From: Natrinema salsiterrestre
GTDB lineage: Archaea; Halobacteriota; Halobacteria; Halobacteriales; Natrialbaceae
Length of the DNA: 64,000 bases
Assembly (NCBI RefSeq): GCF_029502005.1
Contig: NZ_JAMQOT010000003.1
Span: 293,563-357,562 of the forward strand
Direction of reading: 5' to 3'
Each line of letters opens with the position of its first letter. Within the stretch, counting starts at the first letter, position 1. Under the pieces are notes generated by a model, which saw only the letters and a program-made list of their open reading frames with translations, ran no database searches and had not been told where the DNA came from. Below, piece by piece: positions 35,939 through 46,359 of the stretch. Both the position numbers and the translations under genes were made by a program.

Positions 35939-38200
35939 TTACTGGAAGGTCCGTCCGAGCTGTTCGTCCTGTCCGGGTTCGGCCTGCTGGAACTCGTCTT
36001 CGAGCTCCTCGTACTGCTCGCGGGTGTCGGGTGAGACGCTCGGGTTGACCTCGCCGAGCGCGTGTTCGAAGTGCTCGCGACTGATGCGAACGTTGCCGAT
36101 GGTGTCGCCCATCTCCTCGGGGTCGACCGAGTTGATGAACTCGCGGCTGGCCGCCATCGACGCTTCGCGACAGACCGCCTCGATGTCGGCACCGACGTAG
36201 CCGTCCGTTTCGCCCGCGAGCCACTCGAGGTCGACCGACTCGGCCAGGGGCTTGTTGCGGGTGTGGACCTCGAAGATCGCCTTGCGCGCGTCCTCGTCGG
36301 GGACCGGCACGTGGACGTGGCGGTCGAGCCGGCCGGGACGGAGCAGGGCGCTGTCGATGAGGTCCGGTCGGTTGGTCGTGGCGATCACGACGACGTCCTC
36401 GAGCTCCTCGAGCCCGTCGAGCTCGGTCAGGAGCTGGGAGACGACGCGTTCGCCGACGCCGGAGTCACCCTGGCGCTGGCCGCGTTCGCCCGCGATCGAG
36501 TCGATCTCGTCGAAGAAGATCACGGTCGGTGCGTTCGACCGCGCCTTCTCGAAGACCTCGCGGACCCCCTTCTCGGACTCCCCGACGTACTTGTTCAGCA
36601 GCTCGGGGCCCTTGATCGAGATGAAGTTCGACTGGGCCTCGTTGGCGACGGCCTTGGCGAGCAGGGTCTTCCCCGTGCCCGGCGGGCCGTACATGAGGAC
36701 GCCCTTGGCGGCCTGCATGTCCATCTGCTCGAACACCTCGGGGTAGTCCAGGGGCCACTGGATCGTCTCGCGGAGCTGCTCTTTGGTCTCGCCCAGGCCG
36801 CCGACGTCGTTCCAGGTGACGTCGGGGACTTCGACGAAGACCTCACGCATCGCGGAGGGCTGGATGCCCTTGAGCGCCTCCTTGAAGTCGCGTTCGGTGA
36901 CTTCCAGCGAGTCGAGCACGTCGGCGTCGATCTCCTCGGACTCGAGGTCGAGTTCGGGGCGGATCCGGCGGAGCGCGTTCATCGCGCTCTCGCGGGCCAG
37001 CGACTCGAGGTCGGCACCGACGAAGCCGTGCGTGCTCTCGGAGTACTGATCGAGATCGATCCCCTCGTCGAGGGGCATCCCGCGGGTGTGGACCTGCAGG
37101 ATCTCCTTGCGGCCCTCCTTGTCCGGAACGCCGATCTCGATCTCGCGGTCGAAGCGGCCGCCGCGCCGGAGCGCGGGGTCGATCGCGTCGACGCGGTTGG
37201 TCGCGGCGATGACCGTGACGCGGCCCCGTTCCTCGAGGCCGTCCATCAGCGAGAGGAGCTGTGCGACGACGCGTCGTTCCACGTCACCGCCGGCTTCCTC
37301 GCGCTTGGCCGCGATGGAGTCGAGCTCGTCGATGAAGATGATCGAGGGCGCGTTCTCCTCGGCTTCTTCGAAGACTTCGCGGAGCTGCTCCTCGGACTCG
37401 CCGTAGTACTTCGACATGATCTCCGGCCCGGAGATCGTCTCGAAGTGGGCGTCGATCTCGTTGGCGACGGCCTTGGCCATCAGGGTCTTCCCCGTGCCCG
37501 GCGGGCCGTGCAGGAGGACGCCCTTCGGCGGCTCGATCCCGAGCTGCTGGAACAGTTCGGGGTGGCGCATCGGCAGCTCGATCATCTCTCGGACCTGGTC
37601 GAGTTCCTCGTCGAGACCGCCGATGTCCTCGTAAGCGACGTTCGGGACGCCCTCCGCGGAGGTGCCGCCGCCGGATTCGACCTGTTCGGCGGGCGTCTCC
37701 GAAATTTCGATGCTCGTCGAGTCCGTGATGACGACGGTGCCCGACGGCGAGGTACCCGCGATCTTCAGCGGGACGGACTGGCCGGAGCTGGCCATGGGCC
37801 CGAAGGAGAGCGAGAACGGGACCGTCTGGCCCTCCGTGACCGCCTGTCCGCTCAGCTTGTCCCGCACGAGCGGGCCGATGTCGCCGCGGATGCGCAGGTT
37901 CTGGGGAAGCGCCACGGTGACCGAGTTGGCGGGTTTGACGTCGGCGGGTTCGATGGACACGTTGTCGTCGATCCCGACGTCGGCCTCCTGTCGCAGGCGG
38001 CCGTCGATGCGGACGATTCCGCGTCCTTCGTCTTCGGGGTAGCCGGGCCAGACGCGGGCGACGGCCTGATTGTCGCCCTTGCCCTTGATGACGATGTAGT
38101 CCCCGTTCTCGAGGTCGAGTTCGTTCATGGAGACGCGGTCGATCGCGGCCAGTCCGCGGCCCGCGTCCTTCTGTTTGAGTGGTTTGACAGTGAGTTTCAT
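35939..38200 (-). CDS. cdc48: CDC48/VAT-type AAA+ ATPase
   Basis: A 753-residue double-ring AAA+ unfoldase that feeds substrates to the proteasome. The N domain is residues 1-190 ([16 protein letters not shown]). D1 has [15 protein letters not shown] and [10 protein letters not shown], and D2 has [15 protein letters not shown] and [10 protein letters not shown], both with arginine fingers after NRP/NRV sensor segments. The tail is acidic and Gln-rich. The start ATG 38200 overlaps the preceding small gene by four bases, so the two are co-translated. Confidence 0.95.
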   Translation of the reverse strand: MKLTVKPLKQKDAGRGLAAIDRVSMNELDLENGDYIVIKGKGDNQAVARVWPGYPEDEGRGIVRIDGRLRQEADVGIDDNVSIEPADVKPANSVTVALPQNLRIRGDIGPLVRDKLSGQAVTEGQTVPFSLSFGPMASSGQSVPLKIAGTSPSGTVVITDSTSIEISETPAEQVESGGGTSAEGVPNVAYEDIGGLDEELDQVREMIELPMRHPELFQQLGIEPPKGVLLHGPPGTGKTLMAKAVANEIDAHFETISGPEIMSKYYGESEEQLREVFEEAEENAPSIIFIDELDSIAAKREEAGGDVERRVVAQLLSLMDGLEERGRVTVIAATNRVDAIDPALRRGGRFDREIEIGVPDKEGRKEILQVHTRGMPLDEGIDLDQYSESTHGFVGADLESLARESAMNALRRIRPELDLESEEIDADVLDSLEVTERDFKEALKGIQPSAMREVFVEVPDVTWNDVGGLGETKEQLRETIQWPLDYPEVFEQMDMQAAKGVLMYGPPGTGKTLLAKAVANEAQSNFISIKGPELLNKYVGESEKGVREVFEKARSNAPTVIFFDEIDSIAGERGQRQGDSGVGERVVSQLLTELDGLEELEDVVVIATTNRPDLIDSALLRPGRLDRHVHVPVPDEDARKAIFEVHTRNKPLAESVDLEWLAGETDGYVGADIEAVCREASMAASREFINSVDPEEMGDTIGNVRISREHFEHALGEVNPSVSPDTREQYEELEDEFQQAEPGQDEQLGRTFQ

Positions 38201-38445
38201 AGTTCCTCCTCCAGTTCGATAGTGAGAACCCCGTTTTTCATAAACGTGTGCGCGTTCTCGATATCGTCTGGGAGTTCGATTTCGTACTGGTCGTCGGCGA
38301 GGACGACGATAACCGTGTCGTCGACGACGTCGACAGACGCATCGGCCTCTTCGGTACCGAAGTCGACAGCCATCACCGTGCTGTCGTCGTATTCGTACCG
38401 TCGGGCCACTTGCCCCTCTTCGGGGGAGAATTGTTCGAGAGTCAT
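38197..38445 (-). CDS. Small Hsp20/DUF7127-like protein co-encoded with cdc48
   Basis: An 82-residue acidic protein with a beta-sandwich-like pattern ([21 protein letters not shown], then [16 protein letters not shown]). The ending resembles the IxxGVLTIxL motif of Hsp20/alpha-crystallin domains. From memory it corresponds to DUF7127, often found next to cdc48 in haloarchaea. Its ATG is about 30 bases downstream of a good TATA box, and its stop overlaps cdc48. It may be a substrate adaptor or assembly factor; this is inference from location. Confidence 0.8.
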   Translation of the reverse strand: MTLEQFSPEEGQVARRYEYDDSTVMAVDFGTEEADASVDVVDDTVIVVLADDQYEIELPDDIENAHTFMKNGVLTIELEEEL

Positions 38446-38476
38446 GCTTCAACTAACCCAAAGTTAGCGCCGACAC

Positions 38477-38487
38477 TATATAAATCT
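38477..38487 (-). promoter_or_regulatory. TATA box of the DUF7127-cdc48 operon
   Basis: On the minus strand GATTTATATAG lies 32-42 bases upstream of the ATG at 38445. Between it and the start, CTAAC (38453-38457) and GTTAG (38464-38468) form a short inverted repeat near the expected transcript start, which could bind a regulator. Confidence 0.6.
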
Positions 38488-38680
38488 TTCGTCGATATAC
38501 CGCATGAAGGCAGCATATCGGTGGAGAGTTGATTGTTCGTAGTTCACAGTAGAATCACCGCGACTACCCGTCCGAGACGGTACCGCGATAATGGGCCGGG
38601 ACGGATATATTCCCGTTGGTGGCGTTTCCCGGCCCCGGCCGAATCGAGTCTTTATCACCGTTCCGGTCGTGTCGTTCGAC

Positions 38681-39478
38681 ATGGTAACGGTATCACATCA
38701 CGGCCGGGAAACGGCGTACGAGGTCGTCGATCGAGGTCACGACGGACCGCCGATCTGCTGTATTCACGGGAGCGGTGGGTCACGCGACGTCTGGGAGGGA
38801 CAGCGAGCGCTCGCGGATCAGGCACCGATCGTTCCGATCGATCTCAGCGGCCACGGTGACTCCGACGATATCGATGCGAGCGCCGGCTACTCGGCGTTGT
38901 CCGCGTACGCCGACGACGTCCTGGCCGTCGTCGAGGAAACGGACTCGGAGGTCCTCATCGGAAGTTCCCTCGGCGGTGCCGTCGTTCTCCAGATCCTCCT
39001 CGAGCGCGAGTACGATCCCGAAGCGGTCGTCCTGACGGGGTCCGGTGCCCGGCTCGGCGTGCTCGAGGACCTGCTGACGTGGCTCAAGTCGGACTTCGAA
39101 CAGGCGCTCGAGTTCCTCCACGGACCGGACCGGCTCTTCCACGACTCCGACCCGGGCCAGCGAGAGCGATCGATGGAACGGATGCGCGAGTGCGGACAGG
39201 CGGTCACGCGCCGGGATTTTCTGACCTGCCACGAGTTCGACGTCCGCGACCGCGTCGCCGAGATCGAGACTCCCGCGCTCGCGGTGTACGGAGAACACGA
39301 CCAGTTGACGCCGCCGTGGTTCCACGAGTATCTGGCCGAGGAGATCGACGGCGGCAGACTGGCCGAAATCGAAGACGCCGCACACCTGGCGATGGTCGAA
39401 CGCCCGGCTGCGTTCAACGATGTCGTCGACGAATTTCTCGCGGAAGTCGATAGCGAACGAAGCCGAGACTGGTACTAA
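38681..39478 (+). CDS. Alpha/beta hydrolase
   Basis: A 265-residue alpha/beta-fold hydrolase. The oxyanion segment is CIHGSGGSRDVW, the nucleophile Ser lies in LIGSSLGGAV, the acid Asp in YGEHDQLTP, and the His in EDAAHLAMVERP, so the catalytic triad is complete. Substrate unknown; it could be an esterase, a C-C hydrolase or a prolyl-iminopeptidase-like enzyme. It is divergent from the cdc48 operon. The ATG at 38681 was chosen as it starts the fold. Confidence 0.88.
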   Translation: MVTVSHHGRETAYEVVDRGHDGPPICCIHGSGGSRDVWEGQRALADQAPIVPIDLSGHGDSDDIDASAGYSALSAYADDVLAVVEETDSEVLIGSSLGGAVVLQILLEREYDPEAVVLTGSGARLGVLEDLLTWLKSDFEQALEFLHGPDRLFHDSDPGQRERSMERMRECGQAVTRRDFLTCHEFDVRDRVAEIETPALAVYGEHDQLTPPWFHEYLAEEIDGGRLAEIEDAAHLAMVERPAAFNDVVDEFLAEVDSERSRDWY

Positions 39479-39527
39479 GAAACCGAGAGGAGGGGAGCGT
39501 CGGAGCCGGGGTCTCCGGACGTCGGTG

Positions 39528-39773
39528 CTACCGATGTTGCTCGAGCGGAACGAACGAATCCGTGGTGGCAGTGATCCACTGGGTCGACATCACGTCCTCG
39601 TCGATCTCTTTCGGAAACATCGTACAGACGGCCACGTCCTCCTGCTCGACGGTGACGTGTTGTAACCGCGACGACCGATCGGCAGCCCAGCCCCGCTCAC
39701 CGGGCGTGTGGCTCGAAGAGTTTGAAATGGTTTGATCCTCCGCGCTGTGTCTCGAGACACGCTCGCACGACAT
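39528..39773 (-). CDS. DUF7511-like small haloarchaeal protein
   Basis: The C-terminal 50 residues (LQHVTVEQEDVAVCTMFPKE, ending MSTQWITATTDSFVPLEQHR) match my recollection of the DUF7511 domain, a small family restricted to haloarchaea with an invariant W-I-T-A segment. The N-terminal part is polar and variable. The start is uncertain: ATG 39773 is used here (81 aa), ATG 39803 is also possible, and a TATA-like TATTTATATG sits directly at 39771-39780. The function is unknown. Confidence 0.7.
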   Translation of the reverse strand: MSCERVSRHSAEDQTISNSSSHTPGERGWAADRSSRLQHVTVEQEDVAVCTMFPKEIDEDVMSTQWITATTDSFVPLEQHR

Positions 39774-39935
39774 ATAAATACTGTCTCCATATACAGCCTC
39801 CATCTGTATGTGGTAATATACACCTATTACGCTCGACGGGCTGACAGTCGTCGCGAACGCGAGTCCGTGTGGCGCTCGCCAGTCGATCCGAAACGCCGCG
39901 GTGACGTTGTCAGCCCGGGCCCAACCACCGGCCGC

Positions 39936-40748
39936 TCAATAGATGTCCTCGAGTTCGCCCTCTTCGTGGCTGTGTTCCTCGGCGGGGAACTCCCCGGACT
40001 CGACTGCAGACACGTACTCCCCGATGGCGGATTCCATCTCCCGACGAACGTTCCCGAACTGCTTCGAGAACGAGGGCGACCACTCGCTGAGCCCGACCGC
40101 GTCGTCGACCACGAGCACCTGTCCGTCACAGTCCGGGCCGGCACCGATCCCGATCGTCGGAATATCCAGCGCCGCCGTCACGTCGGCCGCGAGGTTCGAG
40201 GGCACGTGCTCGAGGACGAGCGAGAACGCTCCGGCGTCCGCGTGCGCCCGGGCCAGCTCGAGGATGCGTTCCGCGGCCGCCTGTTCCGTCCCCTGTCGCG
40301 GGTAGCCGCCGTACTGGTTGACGTGCTGGGGCGTCAGCCCGAGGTGGGCCATCACTGGAATCCCGAGTTCGACCAGTTTTTCGGTGAGGTCGACGGTGTG
40401 CGGACCGCACTCGAGTTTGACCGCGTGGGCGTCCTCCTCTTTGAGCATCCGTCCGGCGTTCTCGAGGCTGGCCGCTTCGTCGACGCCGATCGAGAGGAAC
40501 GGCATGTCGGCGACGACGAGCGCGTCGTCGGTCGCACGCGCGACCGCCCCGGTGTGACGGGCCATATCGTCGACGGTCACCGGGAGCGTGTTCTCGTGGC
40601 CCAGACTGGTGTTCCCGAGGCTGTCGCCGACGAGAATGATGTCGACGCCGGCCTCGTCCACGATCGACGCCGTGGGCGCATCGTAGGCCGTCAGCATCGT
40701 AATCGGTTCCTCGCCCGCGTTTGCCCTGATGTCCCGCACGGTAGGCAT
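39936..40748 (-). CDS. panB: 3-methyl-2-oxobutanoate hydroxymethyltransferase
   Basis: A 270-residue ketopantoate hydroxymethyltransferase, the first committed enzyme of pantothenate/coenzyme A synthesis. ITMLTAYDAPTASI opens the barrel, ILVGDSLGN and VVADMPFLS carry the metal-binding Asp residues, VMAHLGLTPQ follows, and the catalytic Glu is in FSLVLEHVP. The C-terminal tail is acidic and His/Glu-rich. ATG 40748 (MPTVRDIRA) is the family start; a GTG six bases upstream is less likely. Confidence 0.94.
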   Translation of the reverse strand: MPTVRDIRANAGEEPITMLTAYDAPTASIVDEAGVDIILVGDSLGNTSLGHENTLPVTVDDMARHTGAVARATDDALVVADMPFLSIGVDEAASLENAGRMLKEEDAHAVKLECGPHTVDLTEKLVELGIPVMAHLGLTPQHVNQYGGYPRQGTEQAAAERILELARAHADAGAFSLVLEHVPSNLAADVTAALDIPTIGIGAGPDCDGQVLVVDDAVGLSEWSPSFSKQFGNVRREMESAIGEYVSAVESGEFPAEEHSHEEGELEDIY

Positions 40749-40859
40749 ACGCACAGATTGGTGTCCCGCGATTAAACGTCGTTGTTTTTCTGATAGCTCT
40801 CGTCACGCGTTCACGGACGAGCCGGCGTATTTAAGAGGACCCGGTAGTCATACCCATCT

Positions 40860-41093
40860 GTGCCCGAACGCGTCGACACGACCACTCCCGACGGGGTCGA
40901 TTACGGCTGGGTGATGCAGACGACGTTCGTCGCTACCATCCTCGTCGGCGCACCGCTCGTCGCCGCGCTGTCGGCGACCGCGACCCTCCCCACGTGGGCC
41001 GACCGCGTCGAGTTCGCGATCCGGGTCGGTGCCCCCGTCTGGTTGGTCACGTCGCTCGTGGTTTTCGCGTACGCCAGACGCAAGCAGACGTAG
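40860..41093 (+). CDS. Small two-helix membrane protein (DUF5822-like)
   Basis: A 77-residue protein starting at GTG 40860, MPERVDTTTPDGVDYGWVMQ, followed by two membrane helices (residues about 18-40 and 52-70) and a basic RRKQT end. From memory it fits DUF5822, a small haloarchaeal membrane family. Function unknown. It is convergent with the HAD gene at 41124 and divergent from panB. A TATTTAAGAGG-like sequence just upstream (about 40828-40838) may be its promoter. Confidence 0.7.
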   Translation: MPERVDTTTPDGVDYGWVMQTTFVATILVGAPLVAALSATATLPTWADRVEFAIRVGAPVWLVTSLVVFAYARRKQT

Positions 41094-41123
41094 CGACGCG
41101 ACGCCGCGAGCGATGACCCGAGT

Positions 41124-41663
41124 TCACACGCCCGACGGCCCGTCGCCGACGTACTCGAAGTCGACGCCCGCCCGTTCCGCCGTCCGCTGATCGCGCGCCG
41201 AATCACCGATAAACAGCGCCCGCTCCGGGTCGACCTCGAGCGCTCGGATCGTCGCGAGCAGCGGCTCCGGATCGGGCTTCCACGTTTCGACCGTATCGCG
41301 GCCGACGACGGCGCCGACCGCGGCCGCCAGCGCGTGTTCCTCGAGCGCGATCCGGCAGGCCCGCTCGCAGTTCAGCGAACAGACGCCCGCCGGCAGCGAC
41401 CGCTCGAGCAGTTCGTCCGCGTGGGCGAGCCGATCCGAGGTCCGCGCGCCGTCGTGCTCGTGGCTGGCGATGGCCGCTTCCACCTCGGCGGCGAGCCCGA
41501 CGTCGGCCGCGGCCTCGAGCATGTCCCAGAGGCCGTCGCTCGGCGGTTCGACGTTCGCGTCGTCGTACACCGCGCGGACGTCGATGGCAACCGCATTCCA
41601 GTCGACGTCGAGATCGACGAGCGTTCCGTCCAGGTCGTAGACGACGGCATCGTACTCCGTCAC
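41124..41663 (-). CDS. HAD family hydrolase (phosphoglycolate phosphatase-like)
   Basis: A 179-residue haloacid-dehalogenase superfamily phosphatase. The nucleophile motif is VVYDLDGTLVD at the N-terminus, the Lys is in VETWKPDPEPL, and the acidic motif is ALFIGDSARDQRTA. The cap is small and helical. I chose GTG 41663, which puts the DxDGT motif near residue 10. The open frame continues upstream, but without homologous sequence. Substrate unknown, probably a small phosphate ester. Confidence 0.82.
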   Translation of the reverse strand: MTEYDAVVYDLDGTLVDLDVDWNAVAIDVRAVYDDANVEPPSDGLWDMLEAAADVGLAAEVEAAIASHEHDGARTSDRLAHADELLERSLPAGVCSLNCERACRIALEEHALAAAVGAVVGRDTVETWKPDPEPLLATIRALEVDPERALFIGDSARDQRTAERAGVDFEYVGDGPSGV

Positions 41664-41733
41664 TGTCGGTGATACGACCGACAGGGGAATAGGGACTTCG
41701 GTCGGAGCGAACCGCGAGGTCGATCGACCGCTC

Positions 41734-42858
<1,125 letters not shown>

Positions 42859-42921
42859 GGCGGCCATTCGACGGCCGTGGCAAAAATCTCCGTGTCTCAC
42901 TCGCGGGTCGGCGGGCGGCCC

Positions 42922-43839
42922 TCAGATCCCCTCGAGATCCAGCCCTCGGAGCAGCTCGCGCATCTCCGCGGCGGAGTCGTCGTCTTTGCGCCGAAGCGGG
43001 CTCCGGAGCGGCCCGGCGTCGAACTCGCGCATCCGGAGCGCGGTCTTGACGCCCGACATGTACGCACCGCCGGTTTTGAACGCGTTGCGAACCCGGAAGA
43101 TGTCGCTCTGGAGCTCGCGCGCTCGGTCCTCCTCGCCCGCGTCGTAGGCCGCATAACAGTCGACGACGAGCTCCGGGAAGGCGTTCGCGACGGCGCTGAC
43201 CGCCCCCGAACAGCCGATCTCGAGCCCGGTGAAGACCAGGGAGTCCGACCCCGCGAGGAAAGTCAGGTCGGGGTGGGCGTCGATCGCCCGGGCGAGCCAG
43301 GGGACGTCCTTGCTCGAGTCCTTGACCCCCGCGACGGCGTCGATCGCCGCGAGGTCGGCGAGGGTCTCGAGGGACAGTTCGTTGCCGGTCTTGCTCGGAA
43401 TGTGGTAGATATAGACCGGCAGGGAGACGGCCTCGGCCACCCGACGATAGTGCTCGAGGGCCCCCTGGTGGTCCAGAGGATAGTAGTACGGTGTCACGAC
43501 GACGATGCCGTCTGCGCCGACCGACTCGACGTGCTCGGCGCGGGCGATCGTCCGATGCGTACTGGGTGCGCCGACGCCGGCGATGACCGGCACCTCGTCA
43601 CCGACTTCGTCGACGACCGCTTCGACCACCCGGTCGCGTTCCTCGCCCGATAACAGCGGGAACTCGCCGTTGGTTCCCAGCGGGAACACGCCGTGAGCGC
43701 CGCGGTCGACGACGAAGCGTGCGTGAGCGGCCGTCGTCTCGTAATCGACCGACTCGTCCTCGTGATACGCGGTGACCGTCGGCGGGACGACGCCGTGGAG
43801 CGACAGCGGATCGCCAGCGCCGGGATCGTGGTACGCCAT
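42922..43839 (-). CDS. DapA/N-acetylneuraminate lyase family aldolase
   Basis: A 305-residue TIM-barrel Schiff-base aldolase. The pyruvate-binding loop is PLGTNGEFPLLSGEER, the Tyr is in VVTPYYYPLD, and the Schiff-base Lys is in AGVKDSSKDVP. It could be 4-hydroxy-tetrahydrodipicolinate synthase (lysine pathway) or a 2-keto-3-deoxy-sugar-acid aldolase. The sequence alone does not decide, and the nearby HTH-10 regulator and glucose dehydrogenase make a sugar-acid role worth testing. The C-terminus is longer and polar. Confidence 0.85.
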   Translation of the reverse strand: MAYHDPGAGDPLSLHGVVPPTVTAYHEDESVDYETTAAHARFVVDRGAHGVFPLGTNGEFPLLSGEERDRVVEAVVDEVGDEVPVIAGVGAPSTHRTIARAEHVESVGADGIVVVTPYYYPLDHQGALEHYRRVAEAVSLPVYIYHIPSKTGNELSLETLADLAAIDAVAGVKDSSKDVPWLARAIDAHPDLTFLAGSDSLVFTGLEIGCSGAVSAVANAFPELVVDCYAAYDAGEEDRARELQSDIFRVRNAFKTGGAYMSGVKTALRMREFDAGPLRSPLRRKDDDSAAEMRELLRGLDLEGI

Positions 43840-43931
43840 GGCCGAGCGTCCACCGAGTACGTGCAAAAAACGACCGCCGTCTGTCTAACCCCGTCGCGTC
43901 CAACCGATCTCGCCGGCGGTACGATCGAGCC

Positions 43932-44612
43932 TCAATCGGGCGTCGCCATCTCGCTTTCCGGCTCGTCCAGTTGCTCGCCCGCGAGGACGCGGTTCGCCCG
44001 GCGGAGGCGCTCGGAGAGCGCCTGATGGGAGATGTCGAGTTCGTTCGCGAGTTCCTCGAGCGAGATCTCCCTGGGGACGTCGTAGTAGCCCTGCCGGTAG
44101 GCCTCGGCGATGGCCTCTTGCTGGGGTTCGGTCAGCGCTGCGGTCGTCTCGAGCTCCTCGTCCTGACCGGCCTCGACCATTCGTTTGACGTCGATCCGGA
44201 CGCCGCGGTCTTCGATGTCGGACACGGCGCTCGAAAGCTCCTCGCGGTGCGGAAAGAGGAGCCGGAGCGTCCACTGGGCGTCGGTGATTCGGGCATCGAG
44301 AACCGTCCCATCGTGTCCGTAGACGCACCGACAGACGGAGCCGACCTCCTCGCTGTACTGCAGCCGGTAGAACAGTTCGCCGTTCGCCGTGTTTCCGAGC
44401 AGCTGCCGGAACTCGCCGACGGTCGGGTCCGCCTCGAGGGCGAGCTCGAGGTCCTCGCGGTCGACGTTCGAGAACCAGACGAGCGGTGCCGTTCGGCACG
44501 GCCCCTCCGCGACGACGCTTTCGACGCGGATCTCGAGGCCTGATAGTCGTTGGACGGTCTCTGCGAGTGCGAACTCGTCCGTCGAAATGGAGAGTGCTGC
44601 GATCGTCGTCAT
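43932..44612 (-). CDS. HTH-10 (bacterio-opsin activator type) transcriptional regulator
   Basis: A 226-residue paralogue of the regulator at 24872-25540. The sensing domain (residues 1-155) includes VCRCVYGHDGTVLDARI. The HTH-10 domain covers about 158-215 (LTEPQQEAIAEAYRQGYYDV, then LANELDISHQALSERLRRAN). It lies 92 bases upstream of the DapA-family gene on the same strand, so it could regulate that gene and itself. Confidence 0.85.
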   Translation of the reverse strand: MTTIAALSISTDEFALAETVQRLSGLEIRVESVVAEGPCRTAPLVWFSNVDREDLELALEADPTVGEFRQLLGNTANGELFYRLQYSEEVGSVCRCVYGHDGTVLDARITDAQWTLRLLFPHREELSSAVSDIEDRGVRIDVKRMVEAGQDEELETTAALTEPQQEAIAEAYRQGYYDVPREISLEELANELDISHQALSERLRRANRVLAGEQLDEPESEMATPD

Positions 44613-44924
44613 TGGTACTCACCTCGTAGCGCTGACTCGGGTCCGACCGGCGACCGACGTCGCCGTCGCGTGGTCCGGAGACTCGATGCGCCTCGGACGT
44701 CTCCGACGGATCTACTCGGTGGCGGTTCGAACGCTTCGCCGACGGCAGCTCCGTTGCGTCGATGACGACCACGCTCACCGGATCGTGCCGATAGAAAGCA
44801 GGACTCGAATACGGTTGATGAGCCGGCCTTTGTGTTCCGGGGGTTTAAGAGAACAGGTGTCCCCTGACGACGGTCAAAAATCGATGACGGAACGGAGATG
44901 CCGACGACGTCCGGCGACCAGTGA
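44613..44924. other. 312-base intergenic region, no gene seen
   Basis: Space between the HTH-10 regulator and the 423-residue HAD gene. It holds the regulator's promoter. Short open frames exist on both strands but none has a family-like composition. An AT-richer patch near 44845-44885 (GGGTTTAAGAG, later CAAAAATCG) is the only promoter-like sequence I can see. Confidence 0.4.
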
Positions 44925-46196
44925 TTACCCCAGACGGGCGAGTCGATTGAGCGCGTACACCGTCTGGAGCACGTCCGCGCTCTTGCCCCGATCGAAGACG
45001 AGCTCGTCGGTCTCGAGGACGTGTTCCAAGGTGTCTTGCGAGGCGTGTTCCGGCGCGGCTGCGATCCCGGCGTCGTTCTCGGCGACCCACTCCATGACGC
45101 GGAGATCGCTCTTGGAGTCGCCCATGACGAGCGCGAACGGGTCGTCGACGCCGAGCACGTCCAGCGCGCGTTCGACGCCGACGACCTTGTTCAACTCGAG
45201 GCTCCCGATCTCGGCCGCGTCGGCCTCGTAGTAGGCGACGTCGATCCGCTCGAGGACCGCCGCGAGGTCGTCGGGCACCGCCGCGGCGTCGAGGTCCGGA
45301 TAGGCACCCTCTCCCTCGAGGACGGCCCTGATTTCCGGGTCCTGTCCGGCGTAGAACGCACGGGTCCAGGCGACGACGGTCTCGCCGGCCAGTTTCGTCT
45401 CGCCGTCGCCGTCGTCCCCCTCGAGCGTCGTCCCAACGGCGTCGGCGAGCAGATCGATGAGGTAGACCAGCGCCTCGTCGATGATTTCCCGGGCGTCCGC
45501 GGAGCCGGTCTCGTAGTTGGGCTTCATCGTGACGTTGAATTCGTTGCCCTGCAGGTGACAGCCCCGTCGCAGCTCCTCGGGGGCTTCGGGCAGGACGCGC
45601 GATCGGACGTCGTCGAAGACGGTCCGGATCGATTCCTCGAGGTCCTCGTAGAGCAGTTGCTTCGTGTCAGCGCCGTGGCCCGGCGTGAACACGCCCGTCC
45701 CCGCCTCGTAGACGATCGACAGGTCGCCGGAGTGGACGATCTCGCTGCCCAGTCCCTGGATCGCGAAGCCCTTGACGTTCTCCAGGGTCTGGCCGGTACA
45801 GATGACGATCGGCACGCCGGCGTCGTGGAACTCGGTCAACAGGTGCAGCGTGTCCCGGGGAATCTCGTTGTCGGTCCCGCCCGCGGAGCGCAGCGTCTCG
45901 TCGACGTCGAGGACGAGGACGTTCACCGCGCGCCCGTACTTCGCCTCGAGGTCGAGCGCGGTGAATGCCTGATCGCGGGTCGCCCGCGCGGCGATCTCCG
46001 CGAACGTTTCGCCGGCCGCGAACGACGACCGGATCTCGTCTTTGCGTTCCTCGAGTTCCTCGGTCGCGCCCTGCCAGTGGTCGAGGGCGACCCGCGAATC
46101 GACCGCGGGAAAGACGTCGACGAACTCCTGGTACTCCCGCAACGTCTTCGTGTCGTACTCGTCGTAGAGCCGGTAGATGAGGTCGTATCGTTCCAT
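44925..46196 (-). CDS. HAD superfamily hydrolase, large (423 aa)
   Basis: A 423-residue protein with a helical N-terminal domain (residues 1-105, MERYDLIYRLYDEYDTKTL) and a HAD domain beginning VNVLVLDVDETLRSAGG. The threonine motif is PIVICTGQTLENVKG and the late acidic motif is ALVMGDSKSDLRVMEW, so the phosphatase core is complete. The large middle cap includes LQGNEFNVTMKPNYETG. It resembles sugar-phosphatase type HAD proteins of haloarchaea, but the substrate cannot be named. Confidence 0.8.
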   Translation of the reverse strand: MERYDLIYRLYDEYDTKTLREYQEFVDVFPAVDSRVALDHWQGATEELEERKDEIRSSFAAGETFAEIAARATRDQAFTALDLEAKYGRAVNVLVLDVDETLRSAGGTDNEIPRDTLHLLTEFHDAGVPIVICTGQTLENVKGFAIQGLGSEIVHSGDLSIVYEAGTGVFTPGHGADTKQLLYEDLEESIRTVFDDVRSRVLPEAPEELRRGCHLQGNEFNVTMKPNYETGSADAREIIDEALVYLIDLLADAVGTTLEGDDGDGETKLAGETVVAWTRAFYAGQDPEIRAVLEGEGAYPDLDAAAVPDDLAAVLERIDVAYYEADAAEIGSLELNKVVGVERALDVLGVDDPFALVMGDSKSDLRVMEWVAENDAGIAAAPEHASQDTLEHVLETDELVFDRGKSADVLQTVYALNRLARLG

Positions 46197-46323
46197 GTGA
46201 ACTACAGGCAGTGGGAGGCGGATAACCGTTTCCAGTACCGCTCGGTTCGACACCTCGGTTTCCCCCGCTCGTGTCCCGGCGACGGTTCGATCATCGGATA
46301 CTCAAGGTATTTACTCGATTAGG

Positions 46324-46335
46324 AATAAATATTTA
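46324..46335 (+). promoter_or_regulatory. TATA box of the gdh-gfcR operon
   Basis: AATAAATATTTA lies 25-36 bases upstream of the gdh ATG (46360) within a clear AT-rich patch. A GGGGAG sequence five bases before the ATG could serve as a ribosome binding site if the transcript has a short leader. The AAATATTT core is itself palindromic. Confidence 0.6.
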
Positions 46336-46359
46336 CCCTCACGGTTCCTACCGGGGAGC

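Noticed and set aside
36062..38467. 801-codon frame opposite cdc48
   Set aside because: Antisense shadow of a clear double AAA+ ATPase; its translation is a monotonous Leu/Val/Asp/Arg sequence with no domain.
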